26,223 bases of DNA from Treponema sp. GTDB taxonomy: Bacteria; Spirochaetota; Spirochaetia; Treponematales; Breznakiellaceae. This document shows, piece after piece, positions 1-8,088 of the stretch (positions are counted from its first letter, which is position 1; each line of letters starts with the position of its first letter). The notes beneath the pieces are model-generated. The model worked only from the letters and a program-made list of their open reading frames with translations. It was not told the DNA's origin and made no database searches. Position numbers and translations under genes: made by a program. Location of the stretch: contig JAIRSD010000256.1 of NCBI GenBank assembly GCA_031255615.1, positions 1 through 26,223 on the forward strand, in the 5' to 3' direction.

Positions 1-132
1 GAAGTGGCCGGCGAAGTAATGCCCGGCACCCTCATCGAACTGTGCCGCGTCGCGTATCTGGTAACCGAACCCCTGCACAAGATCCGGATTAAACTGGAAG
101 GGGGCATGGTGGTAACCGAAGCCCTGAACTAA
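1..132 (+). CDS. 3' end of a probable DUF342 (FapA-like) protein
   Basis: An open frame enters from the left edge and stops at TAA, leaving 43 residues. The residues (PGTLIELCRVAYLV, then KIRIKLEGGMVV) have the alternating hydrophobic pattern and the PG-x-x-I-E-h core that I associate with the C-terminal beta region of DUF342 proteins. That family includes FapA, the flagellar assembly protein A found in many spirochaetes. The fragment is too short to be certain. The gene points toward the minus-strand sugar genes, so the two transcription units converge across 133-335. Confidence 0.4.
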   Translation, partial: EVAGEVMPGTLIELCRVAYLVTEPLHKIRIKLEGGMVVTEALN

Positions 133-188
133 CGGGCTGCTTACACTGCATCACCGGGCAAGCGAAAGAACCGGGAGCGGGGATTTTA

Positions 189-300
189 ACCACGAAGGCG
201 CACCAAGGCGAACCACGGCTCGCCAGGAACACGAAGGAATGAAAAAACGCCTTCAATCCCCGGTCTTCGTGCGCCTTCCTCGCCTTCGTGGTGAATTTCT
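189..300. repeat. Long inverted repeat, family D copy 1
   Basis: ACCACGAAGGCG at 189-200 is matched by its exact complement CGCCTTCGTGGT at 281-292. The interior is an imperfect stem with a GAAGGAATGAA core, and a TGCATATTTGG tail follows at about 307-317. A related element lies at 4328-4440. Both copies sit about 40 bases beyond the stop codon of a minus-strand gene, so this one would be in the 3' untranslated region of the epimerase gene. Confidence 0.65.
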
Positions 301-335
301 TCCGGCTGCATATTTGGTTTTTTAGGCCAGGCAGC

Positions 336-1202
336 CTATTCGCGGTATCCCGCCCGGCCCAGCTTGTCCGTGATGAAACGGAGGGCCCCGGCTATGTCCT
401 GCTCCGGGTCCGCCCCGGCCTCCCGCTCAATCGTGAAAAAGCCGTCGTAGCCGGTCTTCTTCAAGGCCCCCAGGTAAGCGTCGAAGTCCACCGCCCCCTC
501 CCCTACCGGGGTTTCGGTAAAGTAATCGGCCATCCTGAAGTCCCCGATTCCTCCCTCGGCGAAGAAGTTGTAGACGATCCCCGGATCGGTCTGCTGTTTC
601 ATGATTCCGTCTTTTACATGGGTATGCACGATGTACTTGCCCAGAATTTCCGCCGCCGCCGCGGGATCAACCCCGGTAACCATGACAAAGTTCGCCGGAT
701 CCAGGTTGACCCCCACCCCGCCGTGAGTCCGGTCGATGAATTTTTTCAGGGTCTCCGGCTTTTCCGGCCCCGTCTCGATAGCCAGGGTTACCCCCCGGCC
801 CATGCCGTAGCTCCCCAGGGCGTCCAGGGCTTCCAGCAGGGCGGAAAATTTCGGCGAAGCCTCATCCTCCGGGATAACCCCGATATGGGTGGTAACCACC
901 CGGGTCCCGACGGCGGCGGCCAGGTCGATGATTCGTTTGGTTTTTTCGATCCGCTCCCCGTTGTCCCGCCGATTCTCAAAGCCGTGGCCCCCCATGTCCC
1001 CGCAGAGGGCGCTGACGGAGAGGCCCAGATCCTTGATGAGGGCAAGGCGGGACGCCAGTTCCTCCCGCCGGTCCAGGAGGGAAGGATCGAATTCCCCCTG
1101 GGCGGCGTAGATCTGCACCCCGGAAAAGCCCAGCTCCGCCGCCTTCCGTAGAGAATCCTCCAGGGGAAGGCGGAAACAGTCGGTAATGACTCCTATCTTC
1201 AT
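336..1202 (-). CDS. Sugar phosphate isomerase/epimerase, AP-endonuclease-2-like TIM barrel
   Basis: This 288-residue protein of the xylose-isomerase-like TIM-barrel family probably interconverts a sugar or keto-sugar derivative in the cytoplasm using a divalent metal. The expected metal ligands and neighbours are visible: Glu143 in AIETG, Asp168 in NLDPAN, the HTHVKD motif at 193-198, and Glu259 in TIERE near the C-terminus. The ATG at 1202 was chosen because AGGAG lies 8 bases upstream and the family starts with MKIGVITD. The open frame extends further upstream only through a GC-rich repeat, which is not homologous to the family. It is the last gene of the minus-strand carbohydrate locus, separated from the Gfo/Idh gene by a terminator and a repeat. 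The exact substrate is unknown. Confidence 0.88.
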   Translation of the reverse strand: MKIGVITDCFRLPLEDSLRKAAELGFSGVQIYAAQGEFDPSLLDRREELASRLALIKDLGLSVSALCGDMGGHGFENRRDNGERIEKTKRIIDLAAAVGTRVVTTHIGVIPEDEASPKFSALLEALDALGSYGMGRGVTLAIETGPEKPETLKKFIDRTHGGVGVNLDPANFVMVTGVDPAAAAEILGKYIVHTHVKDGIMKQQTDPGIVYNFFAEGGIGDFRMADYFTETPVGEGAVDFDAYLGALKKTGYDGFFTIEREAGADPEQDIAGALRFITDKLGRAGYRE

Positions 1203-1310
1203 GTCCACACTCCTGTAAATTGCATTGGCGGTTTCCGCTTTGCTCCCGGCCTCCCCCGGATCGGGACCCCCTCCCCCCGGCGCGGCCGAAAAGGGCGGGG
1301 AACGGCGAAG

Positions 1311-1432
1311 GCGGAAGCCGGTACGGCTTCCGCCCGCGCAAGGGATAGAAGCGGAATTCCCCGCCCCCGGCGGGGGCGGGGAATTGGAGCGGATAGCCCG
1401 GTTTTTTTGCGAAGCAAAAAAATGCGCCCAAA
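1311..1432 (+). repeat. Three-hairpin dispersed element, copy A
   Basis: Three perfect stems occur in a row: a 10-bp stem at 1311-1320/1324-1333, a 14-bp stem at 1355-1368/1372-1385 and a 9-bp stem at 1402-1410/1414-1422. Short linkers separate them: GCGCAAGGGATAG with AGCGGAAT, then GAGCGGATAGCCCGG, and finally TGCGCCCAA. The same linkers recur at 11728-11852 and, inverted, at 19243-19395, while the stem sequences differ. The element fills most of the 330-bp gap between the Gfo/Idh and epimerase genes. Relative to those genes it lies in the opposite orientation. Confidence 0.85.
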
Positions 1433-1433
1433 A

Positions 1434-1486
1434 GAAAGTCAACCTTCGGCGCTTTCCCCATAACAAAGCGCTGAAATTTGACTTTC
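1434..1486 (-). terminator. Probable intrinsic terminator after the Gfo/Idh gene
   Basis: On the minus strand an outer stem (1478-1486 with 1434-1442, GAAAGTCAA paired to TTGACTTTC) and an inner stem (1465-1471 with 1449-1455) are followed by TTTTGGG. It lies 47 bases beyond the Gfo/Idh stop codon. It would separate that gene from the epimerase gene, unless read-through is regulated. Confidence 0.55.
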
Positions 1487-1532
1487 CGTCCGGGGGATTC
1501 GGGGCGCCGGAACCGTCCGCCGGTTTTTCGGC

Positions 1533-2591
1533 CTAGCCGATTCGAATCTCCGCATCCTTTTCCGCGGATTCGTAAACGGCGTCGAGAAGCCGGGCGCTTT
1601 CCAGCACCGCGCTGATGTGGCTCCGGGTTTTTAGCCCCCGCCGCGCCGCCTCGATGAAGCGCTGGTCCTCCCGCCGGTACATGTCGGGGATATGGTAATC
1701 GGGGGTCAGGGATTGCAGGACGCCGTCCTGGGCGGTATAGAAGGTGAAGCCCCGGCCGTACATGAGGCGGACGCCGCCCTTGTCCCCCATGAAATCGACA
1801 AACATCTCGTTGTGATCGATGTTTTGAGCCCAGGCGCCGTTAAAGCTGATGCTGGCGCCGCTGGTGCGGATAAAACCGGTTACCATGTCCTCCACGTCGC
1901 AGACCCCGTCGGGCTCCGGCGGGCCGGCCCACATATCCTTGTACACATAGGCGGCGATATCCTTGCCCAGTTTGTTGTAGACGCTGGCGGAGACGGCGCG
2001 GATTTTCAGCCCCGTGATGTAGAGGATGAGATCCAGGAAGTGGATTCCCCAGTCGATGAGGACTCCGCCGCCGGATTTTTCCCTGGAGGTAAAGGCCCCG
2101 CCCAGGCCGGGGATGCTCCTGAAATTGCGGAAGGAACAGTAGATGTGGTACAGTTCCCCCAGCCTGCCCTGGTCCACATAGTCCCTGATAAGCTCCACCG
2201 ATTTATGATAGCGGTTGCAGACCCCGATATTGAGGATCAGGTTCCGTTTCTCCGCCTCGGCGGCCATTTCCAGGGAAAGGGCGTAGTTGCTGGTGATGGG
2301 CTTTTCGCAGAATACGTGCTTCCCCGCTCTGAGGGCGTCCATGGTGATGGTATAATGGGAATAGTTGGGGGTAAGGACGAAGACCGCCTGTACCTCCTTG
2401 TCGTCCAGGGCGGCCCGGTAATCCGTCAGGGCCTTTTGGGAACCGTAGGCGTCCCGGGCCGCCAGGGCCCGTTCCTCGACGAGATCCACCGTGTAGAGGA
2501 TCTCCGCCTCCGGTATGGCAGCCAGGGCCGGCAGGTGGGCGTTGTTCGCGATCTTCCCGCAGCCGATAAGGGCGATTTTCATTTTATCCAT
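1533..2591 (-). CDS. Gfo/Idh/MocA family NAD(P)-dependent oxidoreductase
   Basis: This 352-residue cytoplasmic dehydrogenase has an N-terminal Rossmann fold with IGCGKIA at 9-15. The family signature EKP is at 96-98, and the catalytic GGG-x3-D-x3-H block has Asp180 and His184. Members oxidise or epimerise sugars and cyclitols such as inositol, glucose or amino sugars; the substrate cannot be read from the sequence. The ATG at 2591 is supported by GGAGG 7 bases upstream. A second ATG four codons in is also possible. The gene lies between the CubicO hydrolase and the sugar isomerase genes on the same strand, and a terminator-like hairpin follows its stop. The context suggests catabolism of the sugar imported by the ABC transporter upstream. 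Confidence 0.92.
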   Translation of the reverse strand: MDKMKIALIGCGKIANNAHLPALAAIPEAEILYTVDLVEERALAARDAYGSQKALTDYRAALDDKEVQAVFVLTPNYSHYTITMDALRAGKHVFCEKPITSNYALSLEMAAEAEKRNLILNIGVCNRYHKSVELIRDYVDQGRLGELYHIYCSFRNFRSIPGLGGAFTSREKSGGGVLIDWGIHFLDLILYITGLKIRAVSASVYNKLGKDIAAYVYKDMWAGPPEPDGVCDVEDMVTGFIRTSGASISFNGAWAQNIDHNEMFVDFMGDKGGVRLMYGRGFTFYTAQDGVLQSLTPDYHIPDMYRREDQRFIEAARRGLKTRSHISAVLESARLLDAVYESAEKDAEIRIG

Positions 2592-2694
2592 AAAGAATCC
2601 TCCAAAACTCCTTGAAATGACGGGGCCGCCGGAATCGAATTTTTGAGCGGCGGGCCCTTAAAGTATAAACGGAGTCCCGTACTTTCGCACGGCC

Positions 2695-4077
2695 CTATGC
2701 CAAAAGGCCCCGGAACTCAAGGGCCGGCCGGCCTATGCTCCTGACGGCGGCGTTGGGGGCGTACTGGATCCCGAGGGAATTCCCCTGAATCTTGACCGTG
2801 ATGAATTCCCGGTGGGGGCTGGTCCGGTAGACCAGGCGGAGTTCCAGAGTTTCCCGGTCCCGCCAGAGGAAGAAGGCGGAAACCTTTTTGGCCTCCCCCG
2901 CCGGGGCAAAGAGGGGGATAAAACTGTAGCCCTCCAGGGGGAACCGGGTTTCGCTTTCCAGCCAGCCGAAGCGGCCGGCCTCCAGATGCGGCGCCTCCCC
3001 GCCGCCTTTCAGGGTAAGGGAGAGGCGGTCCGGGAAGAAGTTGAGAAGGGCGGAACGAAAGCCCCCGCCGTTTTCGGCAAGGTTGAATTCCCGGCCCCCG
3101 ATTTCCTTTTCCCTCTCCGGCTCGGCGGTGGAAAAGGCGGCGGGGAGATGGGCCCAGACGATGTCCAGCAGCTCCTGCATGTTCTCCGTCTCCGAGGACA
3201 GGACCAGGACCGCGTCGAATTCCGGCAGGACCAGGCAGTACTGGCCGAAGGCCCCGTCCCCCCGGAAGCCGTAACGGGAACGCCAGAACTGGTATCCGTA
3301 GCCCCGGCCCCAGTCGCCGCCGCTGCCGGTTATGGAATTGTCCGCATGGGGAAGGGAGGCCTCGTCAACCCAGGATTCGTCCAGGATTCGGCTGCCCCGC
3401 CAGATTCCCCGGTTGAGGTAGAGGAGGCCGAATTTGGCGATGTCCTCCAGGGCCGCCATGAATCCCCAGCCCCCGGTGTTCACGCCCTGGGGGGAGCTGT
3501 CCCAGAAGACCGGCCCGAAACCCAGGGGCTCAAAAAGCCGGGGCCGGAGGTATTCAATGATGGGGAGGCCGCAGCGTTTCTGCACCAGCGCGGAAAGCAT
3601 GTAGGAGGCCCCGGAGTTGTAAACAAAGTAGGTTCCCGGCGGATGTTTCACCGGCTGCCGAAAAAAGGACTCCCCCCAGTCCGGGGCCCGGAGCATGGCG
3701 GGGGTGGTATCGACATCGTGGCCGGTCCGCATGGTCAGGAGGTCCTGAACCCGCATGGCCCGGCAGTTTTCGCCGGCCGCCGCCTCGTATTCGGGAAAAA
3801 ACGAAAGGACCGGTTCATCGACCCGGAGCAGCCCCTCCCGCAGGGCGAAACCCACGGCGGTGGAACAAAAGCTCTTGCTTAGGGAATAGACCCAGACCGG
3901 ATCCTGTTCCCCGTAGGGGGGCCAAAACCGTCTGGCGACGGCCTTGCCGCGCCTGACCAGCACCAGCCCCCGGAGTTCCGCGGAACTCCGTTCCAGGGCC
4001 CGGAAAAGATCGTCTAGAACCGCCCTGTTGAGGCCCGCCTCTTCCGCCGAAGCGGATTCTAAAACCGTAACGCCCAT
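2695..4077 (-). CDS. Serine hydrolase of the beta-lactamase class C / CubicO family
   Basis: The 460-residue product has the active-site tetrad SLSK at 65-68, the YNS motif at 153-155 and a late GDGAFGQ segment in place of the third motif. Length and motif spacing match CubicO-type esterases, amidases and DD-peptidase homologues better than true beta-lactamases. No signal peptide is evident, so it probably acts in the cytoplasm, perhaps as an esterase or deacylase on an imported glycoside; that is inference. A longer reading to 4221 is open, but it adds an atypical N-terminus and crosses a palindromic repeat. The ATG at 4077, preceded by a weak AGG, is therefore preferred. The last ~130 residues form a beta-rich extension. 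The gene is followed after 103 bases by the Gfo/Idh gene. Confidence 0.82.
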   Translation of the reverse strand: MGVTVLESASAEEAGLNRAVLDDLFRALERSSAELRGLVLVRRGKAVARRFWPPYGEQDPVWVYSLSKSFCSTAVGFALREGLLRVDEPVLSFFPEYEAAAGENCRAMRVQDLLTMRTGHDVDTTPAMLRAPDWGESFFRQPVKHPPGTYFVYNSGASYMLSALVQKRCGLPIIEYLRPRLFEPLGFGPVFWDSSPQGVNTGGWGFMAALEDIAKFGLLYLNRGIWRGSRILDESWVDEASLPHADNSITGSGGDWGRGYGYQFWRSRYGFRGDGAFGQYCLVLPEFDAVLVLSSETENMQELLDIVWAHLPAAFSTAEPEREKEIGGREFNLAENGGGFRSALLNFFPDRLSLTLKGGGEAPHLEAGRFGWLESETRFPLEGYSFIPLFAPAGEAKKVSAFFLWRDRETLELRLVYRTSPHREFITVKIQGNSLGIQYAPNAAVRSIGRPALEFRGLLA

Positions 4078-4190
4078 AGCACCGCCTGAATTTTTTAGCC
4101 TGAAAACCCGGCCCGGAGAAGGGCCGCTTTCCAGGGATTGCAAGGAAACCCTGCCCCTGACGCGGAGGCGTTCGGGGCAGACGCGATAGA

Positions 4191-4219
4191 GTTGCGCGGA
4201 AACTTCAGTTTCCGCCAAC
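4191..4219. repeat. GGAAAC/GTTTCC palindrome, copy 1
   Basis: GTTG-c-GCGGAAAC pairs with GTTTCCGC-CAAC around a TTCA loop, with one bulged base. It lies 114 bases upstream of the chosen start of the CubicO gene. It belongs to a family with further copies at 6031, 11641, 21856 and 23856. Confidence 0.65.
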
Positions 4220-4239
4220 AAGAGCCGTTAGAAAACGAA

Positions 4240-4276
4240 GAAAGACGCGGATTTCCCAAGGAAATCCGCGTCTTTC
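4240..4276 (-). terminator. Strong intrinsic terminator for the binding-protein gene
   Basis: A perfect 17-bp stem (4240-4256 with 4260-4276) has a 3-base loop. Read on the minus strand it is followed by TTCGTTTTC. It lies about 195 bases after the stop codon of the solute-binding protein gene and before the CubicO gene, so it probably ends the transporter transcript. Confidence 0.7.
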
Positions 4277-4327
4277 GCTTTGCCTAGACTAAAGACCGCA
4301 TAAGAAAAACAACCGGGAAGAATGTGA

Positions 4328-4440
4328 ACCACGAAGGCGCGGCAGGGCGGACTAGGGTTCGCTGGGACAGGAAGGAATGAATAAGGCTTCCTGTCCCCGT
4401 CCTTCGCGCCTCTTCGCGGTCAATTTTCTGCATCCATCCG
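4328..4440. repeat. Long inverted repeat, family D copy 2
   Basis: ACCACGAAGGCGC starts the element and CTTCGCGGT near 4420 ends the opposite arm. An inner perfect 10-bp stem is at 4365-4374/4387-4396 around a GAATGAATAAGG loop. It shares arms, the GAAGGAATGAA core and a downstream ATATTYGG tail with the element at 189-300. It lies just after the stop of the binding-protein gene. Confidence 0.6.
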
Positions 4441-4470
4441 TATATTCGGCGCTTTAGTGCAAGCAGGGCC

Positions 4471-6000
4471 CTAAGGCAGCAGCACGTCGGGATTGGTTTT
4501 GAGGTACTCGGCGAACTGCCGGCGGTACTCCTCCATGTACTGATCCAGACCGGCCGCCTTAAGCCGGGCCAGGGCCGCCGGATAGCTGGCGGCGTAATCC
4601 ACCAGGCCGTAGCGCATCGGATAGAAGGAGGCGATGATCTCGGTCTGGAGGGCCGCAAGCTGGCCCGCCACCGGGGTGGAATCGAAGATGAAGCCCGCGA
4701 TGGGGGTATAAACCTTGTTGCCGGACTGGAAGGTGGCCCAGGCGATCTGATCATCCGACGCGGCTTCATCAAAACGCATCCAGGGAAGGTATCCGGTCAT
4801 CCAGGTGTCCGCCCGGTAAAGCTGGGCCCCGGTGGAATCCAGTTTGGGATCGATCTTGTTGGGGGCGGAGGCGGTATAGTGGACATTCTCTATGCCGTAG
4901 TGGAAGAGATCGTGGTTCTCCTTGCCGGCGTAAAGCCAGTTGAGGAACTTCAACCCCGATTCGGGATCCTCCGCGGTGGCGGAAACGGCGTTAAGGTTCT
5001 GGGTATAAAAGGTTACGTTGGGTTTTTCGGGGTTGAGGAAATAGGTGGTGACCTCCTCATCGGGGAGGTTCTTCTTCAGACTGACCCAGGCGTCCAGGGT
5101 GGTGTTGGCCTCCGAGGGAAGCATGACTCCCAAAAGGCCGAATTCATCGGTCCAGTGCTGGCTTTGGGTGTTGAGAATGTCGGGATAGATAAGGCCGGCG
5201 TTGTAGAGCTTGCGGTAATTCTCGCAGTCCCATTTGAATTCCTGGCTTTCAAAGTAGGAATCGATGGCCCCGTCCTGGCGGGCCAGCACCAGGCTCCCGC
5301 CCATTTCCACATAGAAGGGGAAGCTGGGATAGGTCCGGTGCAGCCAGTTTGGGGGCCAGGAGATCTGGTGCATCCAGTGATAAGCGGTCTTCCCCTTGTC
5401 CGTCAGGATCTGGGCCTGCATCTTTTTTGAGACCTCGATAAACTGATCGATGTCTCCGTTGAGGGGGAAGTCGGAACCGGTCTGCCGCAGGGGATTCAGC
5501 AGCACCGTTACCGCGGCCAGGTAGTTGTCAAAACTCCGCCAGGTGGCGGGCACCGCGTAGATCTTGCCGTTGAAGCGGCTTGCCTTCCAGTCGTCGGCGC
5601 TGAATCTGGCGCCGAGGTTGGGATACCTTGAAACATACTCGTCGATAGAAATGATTCCGTTCCGGGCTACCAGGTTGCTGATGTTCTTCACGTCCTGCAT
5701 AACGTGAAGCAGCTCAAAGGGTTCCCCGGTGGACATCATCAGGTTGATGCGCTGATCGTAGACATCCCAGGGGATATAGATGATGGAAACCTCGATGTCA
5801 AGGCCGTCGGCCTTGATCTTGTCGTTTACCGCCTTTATCCCCGCCGCGTAATCCGAAGCCGCGACTCCGGGAACCACGAAACGCATGGGATGAAGGACCG
5901 GCCCGGATGCCTGCTGCCTGGCGCAGCCGGAAAGAACCGTAAGGGCCGACAGCAGCAGGAACAGGGCCGGAATAAAACCGTGAAGAATCATTTTTTTCAT
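4471..6000 (-). CDS. Extracellular solute-binding lipoprotein of a CUT1-type sugar ABC transporter
   Basis: This 509-residue lipoprotein binds the transported sugar outside the cytoplasmic membrane and delivers it to the two permeases encoded upstream. The N-terminus has Lys residues, a hydrophobic stretch and an LSGC lipobox with the lipidated Cys at 26. Length and layout (a C-terminal EEYRRQFAEYLKTNPD segment) match the long binding proteins that accompany LplB/LplC permeases; the substrate is probably an oligosaccharide. The ATG at 6000 follows GGGAGG at a 4-base spacing, whereas the in-frame TTG four codons earlier lies inside the ribosome-binding region. A strong hairpin at 6122 separates it from lplC, and a terminator follows at 4240-4276. 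No ATPase gene is present; such systems usually borrow a shared MsmK/MalK-type ATPase. Confidence 0.9.
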   Translation of the reverse strand: MKKMILHGFIPALFLLLSALTVLSGCARQQASGPVLHPMRFVVPGVAASDYAAGIKAVNDKIKADGLDIEVSIIYIPWDVYDQRINLMMSTGEPFELLHVMQDVKNISNLVARNGIISIDEYVSRYPNLGARFSADDWKASRFNGKIYAVPATWRSFDNYLAAVTVLLNPLRQTGSDFPLNGDIDQFIEVSKKMQAQILTDKGKTAYHWMHQISWPPNWLHRTYPSFPFYVEMGGSLVLARQDGAIDSYFESQEFKWDCENYRKLYNAGLIYPDILNTQSQHWTDEFGLLGVMLPSEANTTLDAWVSLKKNLPDEEVTTYFLNPEKPNVTFYTQNLNAVSATAEDPESGLKFLNWLYAGKENHDLFHYGIENVHYTASAPNKIDPKLDSTGAQLYRADTWMTGYLPWMRFDEAASDDQIAWATFQSGNKVYTPIAGFIFDSTPVAGQLAALQTEIIASFYPMRYGLVDYAASYPAALARLKAAGLDQYMEEYRRQFAEYLKTNPDVLLP

Positions 6001-6030
6001 GATGCCTCCCAAAAAATTTAGACGATTGCC

Positions 6031-6054
6031 GTTCGAAAACTGAAGTTTCCGAAC
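6031..6054. repeat. GGAAAC/GTTTCC palindrome, copy 2
   Basis: GTTCGAAAAC and GTTTCCGAAC flank a TGAA loop with a single mismatch. It lies just upstream of the ribosome-binding site of the binding-protein gene, inside the lplC to binding-protein spacer. Confidence 0.55.
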
Positions 6055-6121
6055 AACTCCATTTAGGGCCTATCCGCAAAGCCGGATGCCTTGCGGACAG
6101 ACCGCAGACTCTAGTCCGATG

Positions 6122-6151
6122 CGGTTTCGCGGCCTTTAGGCCGCGAAACCG
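6122..6151. promoter_or_regulatory. Intercistronic hairpin between lplC and the binding-protein gene
   Basis: A perfect 13-bp stem (6122-6134 with 6139-6151) surrounds a 4-base loop. Minus-strand transcripts lack a T tract after it, so it looks more like an mRNA-processing or stabilising hairpin than a terminator. On the plus strand it is followed by TGTTTTTC. Such hairpins often raise binding-protein expression relative to the permeases. Confidence 0.5.
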
Positions 6152-6191
6152 TGTTTTTCAAGGAATCCCTCCGGGGAATCTTACCGGCATA

Positions 6192-7064
6192 TTACCCCTT
6201 TATGGCCCCCACGATAACGCCCTTAACAAAGTAACGCTGGAGGAAGGGATAGAGCAGCACGATGGGGCCCATGGTAATAATGGAGGCGGCCATCTTAAAG
6301 GTTTCCCGGGGAGGGGTCACCCTGGCCCCCGACACCATGCGGTTCATACCGGTGATCGTGGACTGGATATTGAAAAGCAGCATTTGCAGGGGCTGGATAT
6401 GCGAGTCGTTTACCAGCATGACGGCGTTAAAGTAGTTGTTCCAGTAACCGATGGCGTAAAACAGGGCCACCGTAGCCAGGACTGGCAGACAGAGGGGAAG
6501 GTAGATCCTGAAGGCGATAAGGATCTCCCCCGCCCCGTCCATGCGGGCCGATTCGTTGAGGGTATCGGGGATTCCCTTGATAAAATTCCGCACCAGAAAA
6601 AGATTGTAGGGGGAAAAGATAAGGGAAGGAACGATAAGGGCCCAGATGTTGTTGAAGGCTCCGATGGTCCGGGAGACCAGATACCAGGGGACCAGGCCCG
6701 CGGAAAACACCATGGTGATAAAAAAATACAGGGAAAGGCCGTTCCGGTACTTGCAGAGCTTGTTTGCCAGTGTATAGCCCGCGCCGTAGGTGATCAGCAC
6801 CGCCAGGAAGGTCCCCAGGGAGGTTACCAAGAGGCTGATCCCGTAGCCCCGGAGGACCGTGGAATTCTGCCCGAAGATCATCCGGTAGGCGTTCAGGGAC
6901 AGTTCGGCGGGGAAAAAGGTATAGCCCTTAAGGGCGATGGAACGTTCCGACGCGAAGGAGGTGATAAAGACCAGAACGAAGGGAAGAATACAGAAAAGGG
7001 CGTAGAGGCATATCATCAGATCAATGGCCGCGCCGGCCGGACTAAACTTTTTTTCAACCCGCAT
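6192..7064 (-). CDS. lplC: Sugar ABC transporter permease, LplC/YtcP-like (MalG type)
   Basis: This 290-residue inner-membrane protein has about six hydrophobic helices, for example near 14-36, 76-98 and 111-130. The cytoplasmic EAA loop at 171-190 reads ESARMDGAG followed by RIYLP, the segment that docks on the ATPase. The C-terminal GVIVGAIKG ending is typical of MalG-type CUT1 permeases. AGGAG lies 5 bases before the ATG at 7064. It starts 9 bases after the lplB stop, so the two are co-transcribed. With lplB it forms the membrane channel for the sugar delivered by the downstream-encoded lipoprotein. Confidence 0.92.
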   Translation of the reverse strand: MRVEKKFSPAGAAIDLMICLYALFCILPFVLVFITSFASERSIALKGYTFFPAELSLNAYRMIFGQNSTVLRGYGISLLVTSLGTFLAVLITYGAGYTLANKLCKYRNGLSLYFFITMVFSAGLVPWYLVSRTIGAFNNIWALIVPSLIFSPYNLFLVRNFIKGIPDTLNESARMDGAGEILIAFRIYLPLCLPVLATVALFYAIGYWNNYFNAVMLVNDSHIQPLQMLLFNIQSTITGMNRMVSGARVTPPRETFKMAASIITMGPIVLLYPFLQRYFVKGVIVGAIKG

Positions 7065-7073
7065 ACCCGCTCC

Positions 7074-8060
7074 TTAAAACAGGGCCCCTTCGGGGAACAG
7101 CCGCCTGGCCAGCCAGTTGGAACCGCAGACCAGGATGAATCCGACGACGGACTGGTAGAACCCGATAGCCATGGAAACCCCCGGATCCCCGGTGATGCGG
7201 AAGGTCCTGAACACATAGGTGTCGATCACCTCGGTAACGCTCATAAGCTGGCCGTTCTCCCGGATTATGGCGTAAAACATACCGAAGTCCCCGTAAAAGA
7301 TCCGCCCCACGGACATAAGGGTCAGGAGGACCACCGTGGGCATGAGCAGGGGCAGGGTGATGTAGCGAATCCGGCCCCAGCGCCCGGCGCCGTCTATGTA
7401 GGCGGCCTCGTATATCTCCTCGTCAATCCCGGTGATGGCCGCCAGGTAGATGATGGAGGAGTAGCCCGAATTTTTCCAGATCGTAAGAACAATGAGAATA
7501 ACGTACCAATAGTTGGCGGTGGAGTAAAAGGGGATAGGATTTCCCCCCATGTTTACGAGGGCCCGGTTGATGAGTCCGCCGGGATTCTCCAGGATGCTTT
7601 GAAGGATGTAGCTGACGATTACCCAGGAGATAAAGTAGGGAAAGAGCATGAGGGACTGGGAAACCTTGGTGAATCGTTTCCCGTGCCCCTCGTTGACGAC
7701 GATGGCCAGGAAGACCGCCATCATCGAACCGGCTATGATAAAGAGGAAGTTAAGAAGCACCGTATTCCGGGTAACCGTCCACGCCCAGGAGGAGGAGAAA
7801 AAGAATTTAAAATTCTCAAGGCCGACGAAGGGGCTGCGAAGGCCGGTGCGGAAATTGAACCGCTCAAAGGCGATAACCATGTAGGGCAGCGTAAGGTACC
7901 CGTAGATAAAGGTGTACGCGATCGCCGGCGCGGCAAGGAGGTAGAGAAATTTGTTTTTCCAAAGTTCCTGAAAGACCGATTCTTTCCCGCGCCGCATTTC
8001 CGTCCTCAGGGGGCTCCCGTCATCCTGAAGGCGCTTCCACAATGGTTTGTATTTGCTCAT
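7074..8060 (-). CDS. lplB: Sugar ABC transporter permease, LplB-like (MalF type)
   Basis: The 328-residue inner-membrane permease starts with a basic segment, then LYLLAAPAIAYTF as the first helix, and carries the EAA loop EAAYIDGAGRWGRIRYITLP that contacts the ATPase. The open frame extends upstream to 8117. The ATG at 8060 is preferred because a candidate promoter and operator overlap the upstream in-frame start at 8084, and AAAAGG lies 4 bases before 8060 (a GGAGG lies further back). It is the first gene of the minus-strand carbohydrate locus, divergent from a Gfo/Idh-like gene. The start choice is moderately sure and the family assignment is firm. Confidence 0.9.
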   Translation of the reverse strand: MSKYKPLWKRLQDDGSPLRTEMRRGKESVFQELWKNKFLYLLAAPAIAYTFIYGYLTLPYMVIAFERFNFRTGLRSPFVGLENFKFFFSSSWAWTVTRNTVLLNFLFIIAGSMMAVFLAIVVNEGHGKRFTKVSQSLMLFPYFISWVIVSYILQSILENPGGLINRALVNMGGNPIPFYSTANYWYVILIVLTIWKNSGYSSIIYLAAITGIDEEIYEAAYIDGAGRWGRIRYITLPLLMPTVVLLTLMSVGRIFYGDFGMFYAIIRENGQLMSVTEVIDTYVFRTFRITGDPGVSMAIGFYQSVVGFILVCGSNWLARRLFPEGALF

Positions 8061-8088
8061 GATGCCTTTTCTCAACCTCCACATTGAC

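Noticed and set aside
189..300. CRISPR array
   Set aside because: The repeated arms are inverted rather than direct, there is a single unit, and no spacer pattern or cas gene is present.
1225..1536. Small plus-strand protein of 103 codons
   Set aside because: It lies over the repeat and the terminator in the intergenic gap, has no ribosome-binding site and its residues reflect the GC-rich palindromes.
4078..4221. N-terminal extension of the CubicO hydrolase
   Set aside because: It runs through an intergenic palindrome, adds residues atypical of the family and has no good ribosome-binding site.
6384..8087. Long open frame of 567 codons on the plus strand across both permease genes
   Set aside because: It is antisense to two clear permease genes. 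The translation is rich in Gly, Asp and Pro without family motifs, a normal by-product of high-GC DNA.
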